A DNA stretch of 64,000 nucleotides from Eucalyptus grandis (GCF_016545825.1 NC_052616.1:35888192-35952191); one strand, 5' to 3'. Numbered from the stretch's first letter, positions 32,708 through 44,610 are shown. Notes: generated by a model not told the origin, from the letters alone. Program-made: numbers and translations.

Positions 32708-33147
32708 GATGGAGCAAGAAATCTTTGATCACTTCATGAAGCTAAAATTGTCATGTCAGTCAAATCGATAGATTCGACAACTCTCTAGAGCATCAAAGCT
32801 CCAAAAAAATAGATCCCAAAGTCGGCACTCTCGAATAAGCAATTGAAGCAATGAAGAAGCATCAAAAGGAGAGAGAAATTGATGACGATGCAAAGAAAAA
32901 AAACTTAAATTTTAGGATGGAGAGTGATTTGGAGGAAAGAAAAGGATCTGTATTCAGTGCAATGTCAAAAGTGTTGAGGGAGAAAGAGGCCAAAGTTGAA
33001 GCCGATTTGTATTCGAAGCTCTCTACGCTCTTCCATTTCATGTCCGATATTGAGTTAAAAGAAATATGAAGAGGTCAATAATTCTCTAAAATCTCTATTC
33101 AACCAGGTGAATACCGACTCGAAATTCTACCACGGTGGATTGACGAA

Positions 33148-36100
33148 TGTCACAACCCACCTGATGTAGTGTGGAAGATGGGATTAGAGGTAATGCTCAA
33201 AAGGTGGACCGACAATCCTTAATTAAAAACAGAATCTCCCAAGCCCTTACTTCGTGAAATGGGAGTTGTCACTAGCCTATTATGATTGGTTAGAAACCAA
33301 GTGAGACATGGGAGATTACCTCATTTCCAACGTAATTGGAAATTTTTTAAGATTGGGAACTTGATTACACTAATAGTTTTTATTAGTGCCTTTTTGGTAC
33401 TTCGAACTTGATCAAGCGGTCTTTGTTGCCAATTATGAGTTCTAAAGGTCATTCTACTCATTAAGTGCTTATGCAACAGTGTATAAGGATTTATTATGGT
33501 CCTAAAGCTTATCCTAACCGTTCTAAAAGATAAAATAATATTCCATGAAAGTGCGAGAATTAAATGCAAAAGTATTAAATTGCTAAAAGTAAAGTACAAT
33601 AAAGAAAGCATGATAACTGTCAATCAAATAATATACAAGGTTTTGTTCTAAGTCCCAAGGCATGATCCTCCATGAGCTTGACTCAATACTAAGTCAAGTA
33701 AATAATGTACAAGGCTTTGTTCTTAAGCCTCGGAACATGATTCCCCATGAGCTTGAGGCAAAGAAATTGAGTTCAGTTTGGGATTTAGATAATGGCATGT
33801 GATTCGATTACCCATCTACCTCGTAATTAACTAAGGATTAAAAATTAATGCAAAGTGATTATTGATCCCCAGTTGCAAATTCCTCAAGCGGTGGGCTTAG
33901 TCACTAAGCACCTAATTAAAGTTTGATCCCTATCCTTAAACTATCCACCAAAGGTGTCATGTATCGATAATCAAAATTAAAGGCAATTAGTTACCAATTG
34001 AATAAAAAAAAAATCAAATAGACATGTATTGAGGCTAATTAGCCTTAGAAATCACAAGATGAATTAGTTGAAACTTCTCTATTTTTATTTGATTCTGACC
34101 ATCTAAGTTTTGATCCAAATGAAGGCCTTGACGAATTCCAAATCAAGCGATTCCAACTCTTAATTACAGCTCAAATGTCCTCTTTAACTTTTATTCATGT
34201 CACTTGTCCTAATTATGGCCCAGATAATACAGAAAATTTGATTAAGCTCCATTACTCTAGATTTTACCATGTTCTCATCGGTTTCTATTAAAATCCCGAA
34301 AGAAAATACTAGAAGACAATCAAATGGCGCCCAAGTTGACAAGTAGCTAACTTAATATGAGTTGTACTATTTTTATGTTTTGAACTTTTGTATATTAGTC
34401 CTCCAACTGTTTGTGGTTATGCAATTTATCCTGATGACTTAATCTGTATTAGTTTTGTAAGCCAAATCTGACTTTGGTCTTCTTTAATTAAATTGACCAA
34501 CTTATCCTGGTGAAATTTTTAAAAATTTTGGGTATTTGCAGTTTAACATCACTCAGACAACTTTCGTGTTTTTGAGCTTTTGTAAAGTAGTCCTCCATAT
34601 TTATTATTTGCAAAGCAAAATTAGTCGATGTGGAGATAAAATTTTCAAATCTAGCTCCAAATTACTTTAAATCTTAACAATCTTCAAATTTTATGAACGT
34701 TATACCAAATTAAATTTATGAATCTCAGCTACAATTCGTTAGAAGACAAATATTCCTGATTCAAATTTGATTTTTTTTTTTTGTAAAAATCATTGAACAT
34801 TGAAAGGTCAGAACAACTTCGAATTTTCCAGAAAACATTCATAATTTTAGCACATTCAACGCATGATCCTATGTATACATCTAAGCCTAGAACACCTTCA
34901 ACCAAGTTCATGCAACACATTCAAACATTCAAATATCATCAAACATCATCATGAACCAATTGGAGCATAACTCCTACAAAATCATCATGGAATCCATTTA
35001 ACATGTTCTCAAATCATGATTCACGCAACGTCATCTTAGAACTAATCGGCCTTCAAATGAACATCAAATCAACCCACTAAGTGTTTGGCCACCTCATTAC
35101 AGCAAAGAATTCAATATATAAATCATGCCATTAAGCTAGGTTTAAAGCTAATTCTCAAGGATTATTATCTAAACATGCAAAATCTAGTTTAATTGACATG
35201 AAATTAACTAAAGTTAACTTTGACAATCATCTAGGATACTCCTGCCGGCAAGGAATTCGATTACTAAAGTCACCTAAACTTGCAATTGATTATGATTTTA
35301 TCAAACAATCAAAAATCTATAGGCATCCTATTCTAATGATACCAAATTCCATTGTCTCGTAACTTAAGATTAATCATAGATTGAATATATCACTCTAATT
35401 TTAGACTATGATCAACCTAAGTATCCTAGGATAGTCATTCCAAATTGTTACGAGAACTATAGCTCCTACCTTTGTTAGGATCGTCGAATGATGGCAAAGT
35501 AAATAAGGCGAATTGAGGTGTTCCCTAACTAAAATGGAAGGTGCCTACCACAACTTGGCTACGGACAGACCAAGGAACACGGTCTCATGAAGAGGCCGGC
35601 GTGTCAATGTCAGAATTGATCCGGTGACGGTGAAGAACCGGCAAGAGAGAGGAACAATTACACAAAGAGAGAGGGAGAGGGAGGGAGGGAGGGGGAGGGA
35701 GGTGGGAGAGAGAGCTTTTCTTTTCAAATTTTTCTAAGGATGAAATTATGAGGGGTGGTAGGCCAATGCTAAGGAAGAGGGAAAAAAGTCAAATAAGCCT
35801 CTAATCTTAACCCTTGATGTAAATTTCAATCTTATGGTCACTTCAATTCTTAGTGAGGTAGAAATGATATGATTAGCTATTTAGGTCACATGGATCAAGG
35901 ATAGGTGACATGGCACATCTTAAGGTCTTGATTATAAGGGAAATGAATGGCTAAGATTAGCCTTTCTTAAGGATTGATGATGTGGAATTTAATTTTGGTT
36001 ATGGAGATAATGGCATTTTGTAAACAAAGGGAGAGAGGGCTGGTCATGGGGTCTTGTGAGCAAACTGGGATGACTTTTTGGTTGACTTGGGTCAAAATTG

Positions 36101-36764
36101 GCTAAACCAAGTTGACTTGGTTGACCCGAGACCTCTCAATTGTTCTATTTCTCTTCAAATCATGACATGAGCTGAGCTATCTTGCTTTGTTTGGCCCATT
36201 AGGCCGAAATGGGCTTTTAGCCCATTAGTCCAAACCACGTTGGCCCTAGCCTGACTTATTGTTCTTGATTCGTCATTTTATGATTGACTTCTTCAAATTT
36301 TTCAAATGTTGCATAAATTGATATGAAATTTAATTAATTTGGCCCTAATGGAGTTTATAATATACTCCTTGACTTTATTGTGAAAGGTCAACTATAGCCC
36401 TAAACTCATGTTTGAATGTTGACCATCCTCTCCATGTCAAGAATCATCAAAATTGGGGTTGAAATCTTGAATTATCACAGTCCCCTAAATCAAATGTCTA
36501 AAAAAGTCAAATGAATGAATTTTGGAACTTTTAATTGAGGGTCAAAGTCTTTGGTTTGACTAAAAAGTTAACCTAAAATTCAACAATTGATTCATTGAAA
36601 AAATGGTACGTAAATACAAATAGCATGGAATGCTCTTAATTTCTTACTCTAATGACACATAAATGATTCTTTTTTTGTCAAGAAACGAACCTACTGCCAT
36701 TAGAAATCTCAAGTCTCAAGTTTTAATTCTATTGGACTTGTAGGCAAAAATTTAGGTGTCGACA
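33148..36764. mobile_element. Probable solo LTR of a large Gypsy-type element (3.6 kb)
   Basis: Begins TGTCACAACCC and ends in AATTTAGGTGTCGACA, a TG...CA-bounded block. The latter end resembles the AATTTGGGTGTCAACA-like ends common in plant Tat/Ogre-group LTRs. No coding domains lie inside. The interior has long AT-rich stretches and a purine-rich GGGAGGGA tract near 35,670. It interrupts the coding remnant. The flanking five bases (acgaa and ttgaa) match only in part, so the target-site duplication is not proven. The lineage is an inference from the ends. Confidence 0.5.
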
Positions 36765-37003
36765 TTGAATATCCAAAATGAAAGAGGAGTTGCCAATCTC
36801 ATATATGATGGGTGAGCTGTTTGATTGATTTCTCAAGGGGATTCGAAGAATAATATTTTTCATGAATCATATGATGTTGCAGATCGACCGGTGGTGTTGA
36901 GGAGGTGATCTTGAGGTCTTTGGATGATAGTGTAAAGCAATGGGTGATGCTATAAATTGAGATGAAAATAAATTTGGAGGAATTGAATGCTAGCTTGAAA
37001 TGA

Positions 37004-37819
37004 GGGACAACATGTTTGTATGCATTTTTAGGGTTTTTTCCCCATAATTATAGCATATATTGTCTATGTAAAAAGGATTTACACAGATTACCTTATAGTT
37101 ACACCACTGATTTAAGAAGGAGGTATTATGATCCTAACAACAATTGTGGTAGGTTGATTATGTAAAAAATTTCTACAAATTCTTGGTCTCTCTTCTTCTT
37201 CTTCTTCTTCTTCTTTTCCTCGTTTTTTTCATGATAATCAAGATTCAAGATAACTTGATTTATACAATGCCTTTCAAATATGGTTTTGGGGGGGAGAAAT
37301 TGTGATTGTAGAGACCTTGCTCCAAGGTTCACACACGATTCTTTCAGCAAGAATATTGAAGAGAATCTGTACAATGGCTTCCATATATGGTTTGAGGGGG
37401 GAGGGACCAATGATCGTTGAGGAACTTGTCCTAAGGTTCTCACACAATTCTTTTAACAAGAGAGGATAATAAGGATTGCATGGTAATACCAATCATCCGG
37501 GATTGGTGATGGAGAGGACACCATGTCCAGTGGTACACACGTAATTCTTTAAGCTAGAGAGGGCAAGCATTGCCCATGAGTACTGCCGATTATCTGGATG
37601 AATGAGGTAAAGAAGCCACGAGAGCAGTTTCGAGCCATGTTCAAGGGGACTTGAGTGCAAGGTGGCAGGTGAGAGTTTGATACATCGCTATCAAAGAGAT
37701 TAAATCTATAGTTCTTCTTCACCAAAAAAAAAAAAAAAAAAAAAAAGCTATAGTTCTTCGGTTGTGAAATTAACTAGCAAATAAATGGTTTAGGGTATTT
37801 ATAGGGAATTTTTTTTTAA
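37004..37819. repeat. Imperfect tandem repeat, about 100-bp unit, three copies (about 37,264-37,570)
   Basis: Unit landmarks: caatg.ctt.caaatatggttt..ggggggag and ctccaaggttcacacacgattcttt (copy 1, about 37,266-37,345); caatggcttccatatatggtttgaggg and ctaaggttctcacacaattcttt (copy 2, about 37,373-37,450); and ccatgtccagtggtacacacgtaattcttt (copy 3, diverged, about 37,520-37,550). A CTT run precedes at 37,190 and a poly(A) run follows at 37,723. No gene found in this stretch. Confidence 0.55.
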
Positions 37820-38625
37820 AAAAAAAAGTCCTAAACCTATTGCATTTGTACCAATTCAGTTCTAAAATTTTTAATTTAGTCAATTTAGTCATAAACATTT
37901 TGACAATTTTTCAATGTAGTCCATCTAGTTTATTTTGGTTGGAAATCATCGATGTAGAGCTAGTGGTCTTACATGGTATCACCAACGCTAACATAGATAA
38001 TTTTTGTAATTTTTTAAATTTAAAATTATTTGTTTATTTTTCTTTTCTTTTCTTTGTTGCGGCTGGCCACTAAGTGAGGACCTACAATCGCTAGTCTCTG
38101 GCAAGGATCACCTCACCTAGACCCTTGTTGGCTACAAGTGAGGCGACCCTCTCCCAAATTTGGTGAGGACCAACCTCGACTATGGCCAGTGAGGGTAGCT
38201 CTCTATTGTGGCCGTAGAGGGTGGCCTCACGTGGGTGAGGTTGTCCTTTGCCTATGGCTGACGAGGGTGGCCCTCGCCAGATAGGCCGAGGGCAAGCCCT
38301 CTTTAGGTATTGCTGGTGACTAGCCATCGCTTGAGACTGGCTACCAACAAAAAGGAAAGAAAAATACAAAAAAAGTAAAAAATAATGAAAATAAGAAAAA
38401 GGAAAATGAAACAAAATTAGAGAATAAAATTGTTCACACAACCCCAATGCGCCTCATAGGACAGTTGGTGTTAACTTAATGCTACGTTAGTGTTTTCCGA
38501 TCATAATGACTAATTTGACAAATAGTCAAAAGGTTTATGATTAAATTCGTACAATTGAAAGGTTTATAATTCAATTGGTATAAATATAATAGATATATGA
38601 CTTTTTTGGTAATTTTCCATATTTG
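37820..38625. mobile_element. Long-inverted-repeat non-autonomous DNA element, both arms present
   Basis: Left arm aaaaagtcctaaacctattgc then tttgtaccaattcagttcta, and tttagtcataaacattttga. Right arm in reverse complement reads ccaaaaaagtcatatatcta, tttataccaattgaattata and aatcataaaccttttgact. Arms are about 200 bases. The core is GC-rich with repeated gaggg/ccctc words (tgaggcgaccctc, gagggtggcc). No transposase. The same family is present at 24,165, 30,376 and 41,795. Confidence 0.7.
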
Positions 38626-40268
38626 TAGTGAAATATGAGAAATTTTGTATTCAACAAAATGGTTTATTAAAATCAATAGATGGTGTGTTGTCACGTGTTA
38701 GGAGAAAACAAGTTAGAGGTAAATGGCCTATATCATAATGGCATAAGCCGAGGTCAAGCACAACAATAAGAAACTGTTAGGGGTTGACTAGGTCCAGCCG
38801 TGCTTAATGTGCCCCGCTCAAGGTGTGTACTTAGTCAAAACTCATTACATCATCTAAAAGAAATTATGTTACCTCTGCCCCAAATTTGGGGTTGAGACAC
38901 TGCCGTCTGCTTAAAGTTTAAACCATCACTTTATTTATTTAATTTTTTTGTTGCCACTTTGCTCTTCTTTTCAAACTTACCTTTGAAATTGGGATCGACT
39001 ACAATTTTCTTTAAGATATGTTTGGTCATTACACTAAAAATAACCATCGTATTACTAACTATTGTCGCTGTGACAATAGCGTGGGCCTAAATAAAATTTA
39101 AATTGCACAAATAGTAAGTAATATAATTTTTAAAAATCTGAATGCATTTGTTTTCTAAATTATTACTAAAAAAATCACGCCAATCTAGTGAAGGCAAACT
39201 AGGAAAAAAATTTATTCTCGCATAAAACCTTTCACAACGGCTTTGTAACAAACCTAGAAACTCGTCTTATGGTTGTTCACATTTTTCATCACTGTCTCGA
39301 AACGTCCTTTCACTAACAAGAAAAAGCTCCCTCCACTTTAGGAAAAACTGTCTCGTCCTTTCACTAACAAGAAAAAGCTCCCTCCACTTTAGGAAAATTT
39401 CATAGGCTTGACATAAAGTCGTTGCCGTTCTTTCGGTGCTAAAGAGAAAAGAAGATGCGTGTCTCATGGTGAAGAAAAAGAATTGCTCAGTGTGCAATGG
39501 GACCCACCGTGCATACATTTTTCTAACCTTAGTGTTCTTTGTCACCAACGCACTCTTTTTGTAAGAAAAATACAAAGACTCAAAATGTTTGAACATGACT
39601 TGAATTTGTTGACAAGAAACTCGAGATTGATAATTTCTAATGAGAATTTATGATCTTCCACGGATTAACTTCAATTTTTGCGGTACCCAGCTGAACAAAT
39701 TCCTCTTCCACCTATGAAATGAGATCATGGGAATCACAATTGATTCTTAGCCCAGAAGGTCATCTATTACGATCGAGAGATTAGGAACACGGCTAAACAT
39801 CCGATCTGCTTGCACCACTATGATCATCCCCCTAATTTAAAAAAAAAAAATTGTTAATGAATCTGGTTTACCAAGGATGATTGGCTCATGCACAATACAG
39901 AAGGTGGGACTCATGCCAGATCCATCCTCTCAACGCATGAGATTTAGCATACTGAGAGTAGACAGTTTTATTATTACCGTCGAATTCTTGAAATGATTTA
40001 TCTTAGGCATTAGGAAGTAGTGATACGATTATCTATCTAGAAAAATTATGAAGTGAACATAGTGCATAAACTAAATTGAATTTGGACGTTAAAATTAGTA
40101 GACTCCATATGAATCTCTTCAACTTTTACTATTCAGATTTAGTTTAATATATATTGTTCATTTACTAATTTCTTACCTATTAGACCCAAATAACTGTCTC
40201 AATGTTGAACTTTTGTTTGTGGCATATATCTCTAAATTGTAAATCAACTGGCACTCTTAATGAGAGCA
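38626..40268. other. Intergenic, contains a 54-bp tandem duplication
   Basis: At about 39,306-39,405 the unit cctttcactaacaagaaaaa plus gctccctccactttaggaaaa is present twice, separated by actgtctcgt. Otherwise AT-rich with no gene recognised. Confidence 0.6.
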
Positions 40269-40709
40269 TCAAATTAACCAAATTCCTAAGCCATATTGAA
40301 GCGATAGAATTATTGCAGTGGGGAAATGCATGCGCAAGTAGAGATTGTTAGGTGCCACGCCTAAAACATCTTGTCCAACCATTTTTAAAGTGGAATTCAC
40401 AACTACTCTCACTTTACTAAAGTTCATTTGGTAAATGTCATTCACAAGTGCTCTCCACGTGCCCCCAATTACTATTCTTTGTTCTTGTGACATAGAATGG
40501 CAATATAATGGGAGAAAAATATCATGGCTCAGCAAGTGACAATCATCATTATTTTTTATGACATCAAGTAAAGAATAATGCAGTCTTATAAATATGTATC
40601 GAAAATATGCATTTTGCAATATCATACCAGTGGATATTATCAAATAACGTGAACATTCCATGTATTGTTTATAAATCAATGCATCATAGCAAATGTCAAC
40701 GCTAACCAC
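40269..40709 (-). other. Unidentified 146-codon ORF divergent from TNL copy B
   Basis: ATG-initiated minus-strand ORF, the longest non-family ORF in the window. It includes SHDIFLPLYCHSMSQEQRIV, GGTWRALVNDIYQMNFSKVR, and APNNLYLRMHFPTAIILSL. It starts 118 bases upstream of the TNL-B ATG in head-to-head orientation. I see no domain I recognise, no signal peptide and no repeat. It could be chance, an old element fragment, or a real orphan exon. Confidence 0.25.
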
Positions 40710-40739
40710 TCATATCAAGGAACCTCATGGTCATGTTTC

Positions 40740-40826
40740 GCCTATGCTTCGTTTTCCATATAAGAGAAAGAAAAGTGAAGACTAAACAGATGAAAGCCAT
40801 TTCCGATTGTTAATCTCAATCATCCA
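40740..40826 (+). promoter_or_regulatory. Presumed core promoter of TNL copy B
   Basis: TATA-like ccatataagag at about 40,757, roughly 70 bases upstream of ATG 40,827. A pyrimidine/adenine leader follows. Confidence 0.4.
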
Positions 40827-41299
40827 ATGGCTTCTTCATCAAAACCCAAAAGTAATTATGAGGTTTTCTTGAGTTTCAGAGGCACAGACCTACGTAACAC
40901 CTTCCTTGGTCATCTCTACAAAGCTTTACATCATAATGGAATATACACTTTCGTTGATAGCGAGGAACTAAGGAAGGGAGACCAAACACTGCCAGCGCTC
41001 ATGAAGGCCATCAAAGAGTCATTCGTTGCAATCATTCTTTTCTCTAAGGACTATGCTTCCTCACGATGGTGCCTGGAAGAGTTGATGAAGATTATGGAGT
41101 GCAAGGAGCAAAAGGACCTCATTGTTCTACCGGTGTTTTATAAAGTGGACCCAAGAGAAGTAAGACGGGGCAGCAAGAGTTATGGGAAAGCTCTAGCAAA
41201 GCATGAGTCCAAGTTCGGGAAGGATTCGGAAAAAGTGGAACAATGGAAGAAAGCTCTTTTTGATGCCGGTAGCTTGTCCGGGTGGCATTTTAATGACGG
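40827..41299 (+). CDS. TIR domain exon of TNL copy B (intact exon)
   Basis: Open 473-base exon: MASSSKPKSNYEVFLSFRGT, then YTFVDSEELRKGDQ, FSKDYASSRWCLEEL with the putative catalytic Glu in WCLEEL, and VFYKVDPREVR. Ends GACGG before GTAAGT (41,300), same phase as copy A. It joins in frame to exon 2 (GG|A GAT GAG). Translation of an intron-retained transcript would stop at the TAA just after the donor G. Confidence 0.88.
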
Positions 41300-41794
41300 G
41301 TAAGTAGAGTAGAGTCCATCTTTTGTGCAAGAAGCTAATCTTTACAAGTAAGTATAAAGACTGTTTAAAAAAAAAAAAAAAAAAAAAAAAAATCTACACA
41401 CACGATTGTTAGTACACATGTAGATGCTTCCTTTTGTGATTCCCGAAAATTCTCAAGTTCTTGCTCAATTACCAAGTGATATCATTTCTATGGAATCAGT
41501 CACATCGAATCGTTTCATTTCTTTGGCTTGGACGATTCTAGTTCCGTTCCAAAAAAATGAATATCTCTTTTGTATAGATAGATTTTTTTATAGAGTTGAT
41601 ATACGTCAAATATCTAATAGTTAAAAAAATAACCGATCATATAAATTTTGAATAAACTACTGATAATTTAACAACAGTTTCGTAAAATTACTAGCTTTTT
41701 GATAGTTCATAAATTACTAGCTTCTTTTACTGAAAATTATTTGTCTTTTTTTACCGACCTTTTAAATTTACCAACTCTTACAATAGTTTTGGAA

Positions 41795-41935
41795 AAAGTA
41801 CCAAAACAGTCATAAATTTATTGCATTTGTATAAATTCAGTTATAAACCTTTTAATTGGATCAATTTAGTCATAATCATTTTCACATTGATACCAATTCC
41901 ATCCATCAGCCCAATTAAAGTCGAATATTGTTAAC
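41795..41935. mobile_element. Single arm of the long-inverted-repeat element family
   Basis: aagtaccaaaacagtcataa followed by ttgcatttgtataaattcag and ggatcaatttagtcataatc match the left arm at 37,820. The opposite arm is not seen nearby. Confidence 0.55.
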
Positions 41936-42139
41936 GTGGAGAGTGGAGGAGGAGGGGTTGTCTCGTCTTTCGCAGTGGCAGGTGCAGTGGGATCCGTCAC
42001 TAGGATCCATGGCTCATATGGGAGCGAAGAAGGGAAGTGAGGAGGGAGCGAACTGGGTCGAGAGAGAGAGAGAGAGTGGGATTTGGAATTCAATTATTTG
42101 GGCTATCTTTAATTGTTTGCTGCGAGTGTTAAAAAGTTG

Positions 42140-42142
<3 letters not shown>

Positions 42143-42179
<37 letters not shown>
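42143..42179. repeat. (GA)n microsatellite
   Basis: Uninterrupted GA run of about 36 bases. Confidence 0.97.
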
Positions 42180-42181
<2 letters not shown>

Positions 42182-42797
42182 AAAGGGTGATTGATCATGG
42201 AGGGGTGAGAACGAGTAAAGTGATGGAGTCTCTCTCTCTCTCTCTCTGGCCATGGGAATGCCAGTACAAAACACAAAGCCAAAAAAAAAAAAACTGAAAA
42301 TCAAAAAGCTGAGTTGATCCAAACTAGGGTTTTGATTCAATTTGTATTTAGTTTGGGTCACATTTGGTTCGTTGAGCCATTTATCCTAATGGTTTAGTCT
42401 GGTTCGATTTTTCTCGATTTGATTTTCTAGAAAACCAAACCAAACCGAACCATTGACACTCCTAATCAACAAGATGTTTTTTCCAATTATCAGAAATTGA
42501 TACTAGGACGTCATTGTTTGAAACGTTCACTGACTCATTTGAATAAAATCAAATGTCAAAACTTGATCAACCAATGGACAAAATGTTAAGTAGTTTTAAT
42601 GCACTTATCCTATTTCTTTGCAAGAAATAAGAAAGTTCCGAACACCTGAGGCAGAATTTTTAGTGTGCACAGGCCATGGTGGGCAGTGACATCGTGCTTC
42701 AAGGAATTTAAGAGTTTTTAAATCAAAATCTCAACCACTTATAAATAGCTCTTTTTGAGTAAGCGTACATATAAATCAATATATCCATAAATGATAT

Positions 42798-42891
42798 ATG
42801 ATGATGAAATGAATGAATGAATGATGATGATATGATCGTGATGATGATAAGATGATGAATGAATGATGATGATGATGGTGATGATGATAAG
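42798..42891. repeat. Compound ATG/GATGA microsatellite
   Basis: Mixed runs of atg, gatgat and gaatgaat over about 95 bases inside TNL-B intron 1. Absent from the matching part of copy A. Confidence 0.9.
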
Positions 42892-43133
42892 TGCATCGTC
42901 ATGTATAAATCTTGAATTCTTTGGATGACTAAATTTTGAAGCCTTAACTTGTTTCCATTGGTGTGGAGCTCTTGGAGTTCTAATTCAACTTGGTGGGAAT
43001 ACATGTTGGTTTTGGTTGTGATCATCATAAAATGTGATGCACTGCTTTATCATTGTTGGCTTGTAATTGCTCGTTATTTGCTTATTCAAATTGCTAAAAA
43101 TGATCCCACAACTTCTTTTTCTGTCTTTGTCAG

Positions 43134-44241
43134 AGATGAGTCAGAGCTTATTGAAAGAATTGTGAAGGAGATCTCCACTCTTCTAGACCGAACACCTTTG
43201 CATGTTGCTAAGCATCCGATTGGGATTAATTCTCGAGTGGTTAAGCTAAAATCCATGTTAAACGTTGAGTCTGATGATGGTGTTTTTATGATGGGATTAT
43301 GGGGAAAGGGAGGCATAGGAAAGACAAGTTTAGCTAAAGCCATTTATAATGATATTTTCAGACAATTTGAAGGTTCAGCTTTTTTGGCAAATGTTAGAGA
43401 AACTTCCAAAGGTTGCAGGGATTTAGTTGCTTTGCAAGAAAAATTACTATTGGAGATATTAATATTGAAACAAAGATTAGTAGTGTCCAATGTCGATGCA
43501 GGTACTAATCTAGTACGGGATAGACTTTGTTGCAAAAAAGTTCTCCTTATCCTTGATGATGTGGACGACTTGCGTCAATTAAATGCTTTAGCAGGAGAAG
43601 GCAAGTGGTTTGGTAATGGAAGTAGGATCATCATTACTACAAGAGATAAACATTTGCTAACTTGTCATGGGATAGATCAAGATCATGTGTACGAAGTTAA
43701 AGCATTGGAGGACAATGAAGCTCGTGAGCTGCTTAGTAAGCATGTTTTTCAGACACATCAAAAACTAAAAATCAGGACAGATCTAGTGGATAGTGTTTTG
43801 AATTATGCCGAAGGCCTTCCTTTAGCAATTGAGGTACTAGGTTCCTTCTTATGTGGTAGAAGAGAACATGAATGGAAAAGTACACTAAAGAAGTTTTCTA
43901 AGATTCCTCACAAAACTATTAATAATGTGCTCAAAATAAGTTATGATGGACTAGAGGATAATGAGAAAGAGATTTTTCTCCACATTGCTTGCTTCTTTAA
44001 GGGGTAGGATAGTGAGTACATAAAGAGAGTTATTGATAGTTGTGATTTCGAGATAACTATAGGATTAGAAATTCTCCTTGAGAGGTCCTTGATAAGTATG
44101 GAGCACGAAATCGTAGAAATGCATGACTTGATTCAGTTGATGGGTATGGATATTGTCAACCAAGAATGTCGCGATGATCCTTGGAGACGCAGCAGGCTTT
44201 GGCTATATGATGATGTTCTCGATGTTCTGTCTCGCGACATG
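43134..44241 (+). pseudogene. NB-ARC exon of TNL copy B with premature stop
   Basis: Complete motif set: HPIGINSRVVKLKSML; P-loop GLWGKGGIGKTSLAKA; FLANVRETSKGCRDL; kinase-2 KKVLLILDDVDDLRQL; RNBS-B GSRIIITTRDKHLL; GLPLAIEVLGSFLCG; RNBS-D NEKEIFLHIACFFKG; then TAG at 44,005-44,007. After the stop the frame continues unchanged: IGLEILLERSLIS, then MHD-type EMHDLIQLMGMDIVNQE, to DVLSRDM and the donor at 44,242. A single G-to-A change in TGG explains the stop. Everything needed for nucleotide binding is upstream of it. The MHD switch is lost. Confidence 0.92.
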
Positions 44242-44331
44242 GTAATACTTGCAAATATAGTTAAAATTGTGCTCCTTGTCTTTGACTCTAATTACTAAAT
44301 ATGCATTACTTAAATATTCTCGTATATACAG

Positions 44332-44610
44332 GGAGATTGTGTAGTAAAAGCCATAGTGTTGGAGCCACCAGAGCAGAAAGAGATATATGTCAAGCCTAAT
44401 GCTTTTACAAAAGCGAGCAGGTTGAGATTGCTCATCATGCACAATCTGCATAATTCTTTCCAAGGTCCTATATATCTTCCTAATGAGCTAAGATGGTTTG
44501 AATGGGCTGGCTGTGCTTCCTGGTTTCCTCAATTTTCCTTTGGTCCAAAGAAATTAGTGGGAATTTATATGAGTAAATGCAGTATTACGGGAGTGCCAAA
44601 AAAATTTAAG
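44332..44610 (+). pseudogene. Exon 3 of TNL copy B (structurally intact exon)
   Basis: Encodes GDCVVKAIVLEPPEQKEIY, KPNAFTKASRLRLLIMHNL, LPNELRWFEWAGC, and GPKKLVGIYMSKCSITGVPK. It is a single clean copy with CAG acceptor and AAG/GTGAGC donor, and shows the ancestral state of the duplicated exon 3 in copy A. Confidence 0.9.

Larger units (their letters stand above)
31451..37003 (+). pseudogene. Unrecognised coiled-coil-like coding remnant split by a LINE and a solo LTR
   Basis: With the two insertions set aside, four coding-like blocks run in order on the plus strand. Block 1 spans the LINE target: TLESFKVLKQMEQEIF then DHFMKLKLSCQ. Block 2 is 32,764-33,069: FDNSLEHQSSKKIDPKVGTL, AIEAMKKHQKEREIDDDAKK, ESDLEERKGSVFSAMSKVLR, ADLYSKLSTLFHFMSDIELK. 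Block 3 (frame-shifted, to 33,147) is EEVNNSLKSLFNQVNTDSKF then YHGGLTN. Block 4, after 36,764, is IQNERGVANLIYDG, then EEVILRSLDDSVKQWVML and KINLEELNASLK with TGA at 37,001-37,003. Stops and frameshifts between blocks show decay. The charge pattern suggests coiled coils. I do not recognise the family; it may be a plant gene or an old element's structural ORF. Confidence 0.5.
41300..43133 (+). other. Intron 1 of TNL copy B with repeat insertions
   Basis: Contains a 30-base poly(A) run near 41,370; one arm of the long-inverted-repeat family (41,795-41,935); GA/CT microsatellites (42,143-42,179 and about 42,230-42,247); a stretch rich in ggttcggtt/aaccaaacc words ending accattgacactccta (about 42,300-42,465), typical of plant hAT-like MITE ends; and an ATG/GATGA microsatellite (42,798-42,891). 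No gene. Confidence 0.6.

Noticed and set aside
38091..38447. 118-codon minus-strand ORF in the long-inverted-repeat element
   Set aside because: Driven by the GC-rich gaggg/ccctc core. No protein family features and no equivalent in the element at 30,376.
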